NCBI GenBank assembly: GCA_004352715.1
Contig: SCFE01000069.1
Coordinates: 1,754,894 to 1,818,893, forward strand
Length of the DNA stretch: 64,000 nt
Source of the DNA: Hofstenia miamia
Taxonomy: Eukaryota; Xenacoelomorpha; Acoela
Direction of reading: 5' to 3'
Part shown: in pieces, positions 57,837 to 64,000 of the stretch
Layout: each line of letters opens with the position of its first letter
How positions within the stretch are numbered: position 1 is the stretch's first letter
Position numbers and translations under genes: made by a program
The notes under the pieces: generated by a model
Databases searched by the model: none
Seen by the model: only the letters and a program-made list of their open reading frames with translations
What the model was told of the DNA's origin: nothing

Positions 57837-60800
57837 CTTTAAATCAAATCCAAATGAGCAAGACTACCTCTTGACCAAGTTTCATTTAAATTGGATTATT
57901 AGAACCAGAGTTATAAAGGTTGGTAGGATAGCCCCGGTATTACACCTACCAAAAAAGCCCAGTATATATAGGGTTATTGAACTTATTGTTGATAGTATAT
58001 ACAAAACTAGAAATTCTAAATTAGTTCATGTTTTGAACTCCAATTTCGTTTTGAAAAAAATTTAGAACTAGGGATTTATATACTTGAAAGAATAAAAATT
58101 GGAATTTAATGAATATAATGACTTCATAGTTTTTCATTTAAATTTTAAAAAATCACAAAAAAGTTAAAACATAATAAAACAAATGAAGATTAAAAAAGCT
58201 GGAATCATATTTTGGGGTGCCAATAAACAATTCCTGAAAAATGTATATATGTTTATAATTAAAGTTTGCAACTTATGACAAAATAAAAGCTATTTTCAAA
58301 TAATGTTTGCTCCTGAATGTCTATAATTATAAAAATATTTTATTTAAGAATTTTTCCTAGAAAAGGAATAGCTGTTTTATAACAGTTTGGCTTACTTCTA
58401 TATTTCTACTATATATCCTTAGATAGCCATTACTCTGCCAATTCTTATCAAATTCCTTAGCTCTTTTCACCATTCTTTAGGGCTCCTTTGGTTCTATATC
58501 CTAATGTTTCCTATATATTTGTAATTACTATTCCCTTTCGTTATTAATTTATAATAACTTTATTTATAGGGGTTTTCGACTATATCAACTGACAGATTTC
58601 GGAATGCTATACCTATGTTAGTTTTGACCTTATGGATTAGGTTTATATATCAAAATGTAGAAAACCTCTAGCTCCATGTAAAACTATTTTTTATATTTTG
58701 GATTTATCAACTCTCATTCCATCGCGTTGGCCAATAAAAATTGTCAATTTTTATAATATGTTTCATTAAATGTGTTTTGACTATATTAACTGACGCATTT
58801 TGGAACCCTATTCCTTCGTGAGTTTCTAACTTATGGTTACATATCAAAATATACACAATTACTAGCTCTATGTGAAACTATTTTTTTATTTTATAATTTG
58901 ATAAAAATGAAATGATAGCGATTACTAAAGAATATATAGACAGACGATGAAAAGAATCTTTACTTCTATATTAAAATGCTCTTTTCATCAGGTTATTTGA
59001 TGCGGAGGGTTTGAAAACAAAATATTCTCATTCAGAATTGATATTGCAAGCATAAAGTCAATGTCTGAATTAGTTCAAAACAAAAGTAAAATTTGCAAAC
59101 CTATTACAAATATACCTAAATATTTACAGGTGGTCATTTCACTAAACTGATTTTCACAGCTTAGACATGAGAAATTGTAACAAAATTTCAGCAATTATGA
59201 TAATATTTTGAAAGTATAAAATTTGGAAATTGGAAAAAAGTTTGAAATTTAACAAAATTTCAGTGTTTTAAAATGTAAGATTTTTGATTTTTGATAATGC
59301 CACCTATGGAACATTTCTCAATGCATTAAAAAATTTAGCAGTTCAACTACTAAAATTCATGTTCAATATAAGCTTACCTGAAGAATTAATTCTAGAATTT
59401 CAATTATTAAATTCCAATGTATATTTAATTTTTATAGTTTCCATAAGTTTAAATATACCTGTTTACATAGAACAATTTTCTTTTAGATCTAAATAAATGT
59501 TAAATTAATAATTAAAAAAAATAATAGATGGGTTTAAACATGAAAATGGCATTTTCTTATATATAAGTTTACAACATTATTTCTTAAAATTGAAAATTTA
59601 AATTTTATTATTGAAATATGCAAAATATCACTGATACATTACTGATAAACTGTTAAATTGAAGCAGACGTATTTATGCATGAAATAGATTTCACATGAAA
59701 TAAAAAATATTCACAAGTGTAAATTAAAATTAACTCAGATTGTTCATAAACAAATGCATGTAATTCAAATGTGTGGAATGAAAAGAATATACTTCTGACA
59801 TTTAATTGAATTATGTATTATGAATTATATAGGAATATTCTATGCAGTATTTCAAAAAATGTTAGGCACTATTTAAGAATTTTCAATACTGTGTTAATAC
59901 TCCATTTATATAATATTTTTAAATATATTTTCAAGTCCAATCAAAATTCAAATTTTAAAAATATATTTAATGAACACCACTATCATTGCAACATTGTTAT
60001 ACAAGAATTCTTTGTATATATAAATTATTCAATGATGAAATTTCAATGATATCTGCTCTTAGATTGTAACTTACATTTTAAAGATGCTTAGTTTACAAAT
60101 ACTGGATTATTTCACTAGCTCTATACAACATTATGTATGATTTGTAGAACTGATAAATAAATAACAGGGTAGACCATTCTCTGCATAAACTTGGATTGGC
60201 AAATTTATTTTTTATTAATTTTTAAAAATATTGAAAATATTTAATTTTTCTTAAGGTTTATTACATGTTACCAAATCCTTGAAATCCAAATCAAAGTAAT
60301 GTCCACAAATTTCTTAGAATACTTTCAATGGGGTGTAGACTGATAAGATAAAAGTAGTTTAATAATTTGAAAACAGTATTGTTTTATTGATAAAAATTGT
60401 GCTTGAAAAAATTATGTATATTTACAAAAATATTAATGATGGATTTCTCCAAACTTAAAATATTATTTTTGTAAGCCATCTTATATTAATTTATACAATT
60501 TTAAAATTATTTATTTTCATTTTTTCAAACCATTAAAGCAATATTTTTAGCCAAAGTCAATGCATAAATTTTAATAAAGATCATGAAATATTATTTACTA
60601 TTCGAAAATTTCATTAAAGAATAAGATCAAAAAAATCACTAATTGAATTCATGTGAAATGATCGGAAAAATTGCAAGTAAAATTACACTTAAAATCAATT
60701 GCAATTTTGTGCTTGTTAATATAATTTTAAATATTCAAAGAAATACCACACTGAATATGTAATAAATACCAATTGTAGTTGCATAGGGGTTTTCTTCTTT

Positions 60801-61499
60801 AATCCCAGGTTTTTGAGAATATAATTCTAAACAATATTATAAATATTATAAATTCACTTAGCACTTTTTAAATATGCAAAAAGAGTGATAATATATAAAT
60901 AATGTAATGGAAAAATAGCAATAATAATCACTTAATATTAATTGCATATATCTCATAAGTATGCAAAAATTAAAAATTTAAAAATATTTGTATTTTAAAA
61001 TATTGTATAACAGAAAAACATATGAAAATGAAAAATATTTTATGTTATTGAAGCTTTACACTGAAAAGTTAACAATTTTTAGAAGAAATTGCAAATTTTT
61101 GAGAAAAGTATAGCAATATGTCTGTTTGTGATTACATTCCCAGTTATACTAGAGCCTATTCAAATATAAAATAAACTCTAAGTACAAAAATAATTGAAAT
61201 CACGCAAATTTTTAAAATATGTTAACAGCATTTTGTAATATTATTGTGGCATAATGGCATTCATGGAACTTTTATTATTTCAGTTATTGCAATTTCAATA
61301 TTAATCTTCTGAATTTATTTCAAATGTAATTTGCCCAATGAAGTGGTGCTGTTTATATTTTAGTTTAAATTTCTGCTAATTTTAAATCATGGTAAAATCG
61401 TAGCAGAAAGTGATTTTGTACCTACAACCTATATTTTCTATGGTATGTATTGTTTACTGATACTGGTTAACTTTTGCATATATATCTGAGTATTTTAAA
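57837..61499. other. A+T-rich sequence without a recognised gene
   Basis: Only short chance ORFs. It contains the duplicated segment described separately at 58562-58905. Confidence 0.4.
58562..58905. repeat. Tandem duplication of a roughly 150-bp segment
   Basis: The segment GACTATATCAACTGACAGAT...AGCTCCATGTAAAACTATTTTT (58575-58700) recurs at about 58778-58890 with moderate divergence, about 205 bases apart and in the same orientation. Confidence 0.7.
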
Positions 61500-62047
61500 T
61501 TTATTTTTCTTCATGTTATTCTCAGTAAATTCTTTTTACTTTTATTTTCTTTGAGTTATTCTTTTATTAAAATATGTGTTTCTAGTTATCCAACTGCGTT
61601 GTTAAAGGGCACCCAGACCGTGGATGAATTGACTAGCATGTCCCATTAACTAGATTAGGTGTACTGCTGGGGCTTTTGTACTGCTTGTCATTCATAATGA
61701 AAATCGTTATTATTGCTTTTACCTATATTACACAAGATGAGAAACGCACCAAGCTTAGCTTACTTTACTTAGCGGTTAGGTTCACCACTTGCATCCAAGA
61801 GGCTTCATATTTCTAAATCTAATCAGGGATCTAGTCTTATACAACTCTTGTAAAAGGTTATCTGTATCAGGTTGGCCGAGATTGGCCACTTTCCCTATCA
61901 AAATCTCCTGTTTACTTTTAACTTTTATTGGGATAGGGTATAATATCAGGAGGAGTTAGTTAATTATTTGTAGCATTGGTCCATCAACGCATTAATAAGA
62001 TAGATTAGTAGGAATTCCTGCTGATTTTTCACCAATGCCACATTATA
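61500..62047. mobile_element. LTR-like dispersed repeat D, copy 2
   Basis: Same repeat as 45745-46305, same orientation, about 15.7 kb away, with moderate divergence along the whole length and the same terminal ATGCCACA. Confidence 0.6.
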
Positions 62048-63099
62048 TATAACCACACAGAATATTAATAAATTTATGCGTTTTAATTTAGTGCATGTTG
62101 AGTATAAGTTTCGTATATAATAACATTGAAAGAATTTTGTGAATACTAATTATTGCTAATCTCGATTTTTCATTTAAAAATTATGTACTAGCAGTCTCAG
62201 ATTAATTCTTGCAACTTTGTACTGTGAATTAGTTTATATATTTCAAAATTTGTTAATATTGATAGAACTAAAAAGAGTGAATTTTGTGCAAATTTAAACT
62301 AAAATTAAGCTTTTGAAAACAATTAAGATACCTGTTGTAGTTGCATAGGCGTTTTCTTTTGAAATGCCGTCCTTGAGCACACCACCTACTAAATTTATTT
62401 AAAATTGATATCCATGATTGAAAAAAATTATTTCAATAAATAATTATTTTCAAGTAAAAACTTTAAATAATTTTTAGACAATCAGAATAGATATAAAATA
62501 ATAATGGAATTTTGATTAGATAGTGTTTTGTAAAATTATGATGTGACATTGAATGCTTGGTTTTAAGTCTATATATCTGAAACAAGTAAATTTAAAAATT
62601 TCAAAGAATTAGAACATTTCCCAATAATTCAAGAATGCAAAAATATTCTGAAATTAAATGCTTGCTGCTTCCAAAGTTAAGCATTTGAAGAATTGAAATG
62701 GCACTGGCTCTGCTTCAATTGACGTTATAACAAGCATACAAAATAAACATTGTATGCTCTTGCAGTGAGTGTGGTGCTTAAAAGCAGATAATAATCTGGA
62801 AAATTTATTCATCAACCTACACACTTTAGAGAACTTTCCACAGATTTGCAAAATGTTGCCTAAGACTTCATATTCCAAAAATTTACAAAAATATCCCAAA
62901 TGTCTAAGAAAAAATTGAAATAATAACCTGAGTAACATTAAATTGCTAATATTTTCTCAATAAATTTTTACTTTTAGAAACATTATTCTCACTTTTGGTT
63001 TAACTTAAACTTTTCATCAATACTTACTTCAAATAGAAAGCAAATTCATATGAAACACGAGAGTGATATTTTAAGTATCTGCGTCTTGATAGTTGATCT
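62048..63099. other. A+T-rich sequence without a recognised gene
   Basis: A short motif (GTTGTAGTTGCATAGG.GTTTTCTT) at about 62335 also occurs near 60775. The plus strand at 62660-62910 reads a Leu/Lys-rich frame with two stops that could be a decayed coding piece, not identified. Confidence 0.35.
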
Positions 63100-63566
63100 A
63101 CAGTCTGTTCCATAAGTCCCTACGTTTCAAATTACTACTGCATTTAAGCAATAATACAAACAGACAATGACTTCATTGCTGAGTTGCGACGTAGAGGAAT
63201 CTATAAACAATTGCATCTGCAAAAGGACGGCGCCCCACCCCACACTGCCCACATCAGCCGACAATGTCTGAATGACAATTTCCCCAACCGGTGGGTAGGT
63301 AAGTTAGGGCCCATCCCATGGCCTGCTCGGTCACCGGATTTAACGTCATGTGATAACGCTCTTTGGGGCATCATAAAGAAAAGTGTACTGGCTGAAAAAG
63401 CAAGATCAACTCAGGATCTGAAACAGGCAATTTGCAATACTTTTGCTAACTTTAAAATGGAATCTCTTCCAAAGATACATGCACGTATTTTTCGTCGACT
63501 ACAACTTTGCATTGATATTGATGGGCTGCAATTCGACCCTTACGATTAGTGATTGTACTTGTATTA
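63100..63566 (+). pseudogene. Mariner-type (DD41D-like) transposase, N-terminally deleted
   Basis: The open frame 63184-63549 encodes the C-terminal 121 residues of a Tc1/mariner-superfamily transposase: LQKDGAPPHTAHISRQCL with the second catalytic Asp, then NRWVGKLGPIPWPARSPDL and SCDNALWG with the third acid. Counting residues gives 41 between the two Asps, the DD41D spacing. The frame is clean to a natural stop after LQFDPYD. The N-terminal DNA-binding half and first Asp are absent. Instead CTGTTCCATAAGTCCCTACG near 63105, resembling an element end, lies about 80 bases upstream, so this may be an internally deleted element. The listed ATG is internal. The right end is lost in the gap. Confidence 0.8.
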
Positions 63567-64000
63567 NNNNNNNNNNNNNNNNNNNNNNNNNNNNNNNNNN
63601 NNNNNNNNNNNNNNNNNNNNNNNNNNNNNNNNNNNNNNNNNNNNNNNNNNNNNNNNNNNNNNNNNNNNNNNNNNNNNNNNNNNNNNNNNNNNNNNNNNNN
63701 NNNNNNNNNNNNNNNNNNNNNNNNNNNNNNNNNNNNNNNNNNNNNNNNNNNNNNNNNNNNNNNNNNNNNNNNNNNNNNNNNNNNNNNNNNNNNNNNNNNN
63801 NNNNNNNNNNNNNNNNNNNNNNNNNNNNNNNNNNNNNNNNNNNNNNNNNNNNNNNNNNNNNNNNNNNNNNNNNNNNNNNNNNNNNNNNNNNNNNNNNNNN
63901 NNNNNNNNNNNNNNNNNNNNNNNNNNNNNNNNNNNNNNNNNNNNNNNNNNNNNNNNNNNNNNNNNNNNNNNNNNNNNNNNNNNNNNNNNNNNNNNNNNNN
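63567..64000. other. Assembly gap to window end
   Basis: Unknown bases (434 N inside the window). Confidence 1.

Noticed and set aside
62654-62938. 94-codon minus-strand ORF
   Set aside because: No family features; a + strand frame over the same bases is at least as coding-like but contains stops. Left unassigned.

Overview
The window is strongly A+T-rich eukaryotic (animal-type) DNA, almost entirely built from decayed transposable elements, minisatellites and (TA)n microsatellites, with six runs of N inside the window and one at its right end. Nothing looks prokaryotic: there are no long clean ORFs, operons or ribosome-binding sites. Ty3/gypsy LTR elements, CR1/Jockey-like non-LTR elements, hAT and two Tc1/mariner groups together fit a repeat-rich, low-GC invertebrate genome. 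The species cannot be named from the sequence alone.

1-24 kb is an LTR-retrotransposon graveyard. A degenerate Ty3/gypsy-type element (family 1, + strand, about 545-7061) keeps recognisable Gag zinc knuckle, protease, reverse transcriptase, RNase H and integrase with a GPY/F module, plus a third, non-envelope ORF after pol. It meets a second, opposite-strand copy of the same family (gag-protease, 8634-10407), which has two tandem LTRs behind it (10560-11856, 12000-12879). A related but distinct element (family 2, - strand, 20290-23810) keeps gag, protease, a tRNA-Trp-like primer-binding site and one LTR. Its LTR abuts a non-LTR fragment and recurs as a solo LTR at 40962-41909. The - strand copies of families 1 and 2 share a conserved TTTAAAC slippery site at the gag-protease boundary. 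Inverted arms (1-425 and 16525-16951) bracket the first 17 kb, and three minisatellites lie at 16.0-18.6 kb.

24-40 kb is poorer in elements. It holds one credible host exon (28838-29329, - strand, phase 1-1), a hAT transposase fossil, a Tc1-like fossil with one terminal repeat, and a small foldback element. A small unrecognised coding family ('family X') occurs as two diverged opposite-strand copies (19209-19760 and 32357-32900), both with the same TATA/TGACGTCA upstream layout.

40-64 kb holds the solo LTR, a 2.5-kb block present twice (42777-45269 and 48875-51356) whose second copy is exactly one gap-to-gap contig (probably an assembly duplication), two copies of an LTR-like repeat, a CR1/Jockey-like non-LTR element with a duplicated internal segment (54150-56850), and a deleted DD41D-type mariner at the right edge. 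No tRNA, rRNA or CRISPR was found.
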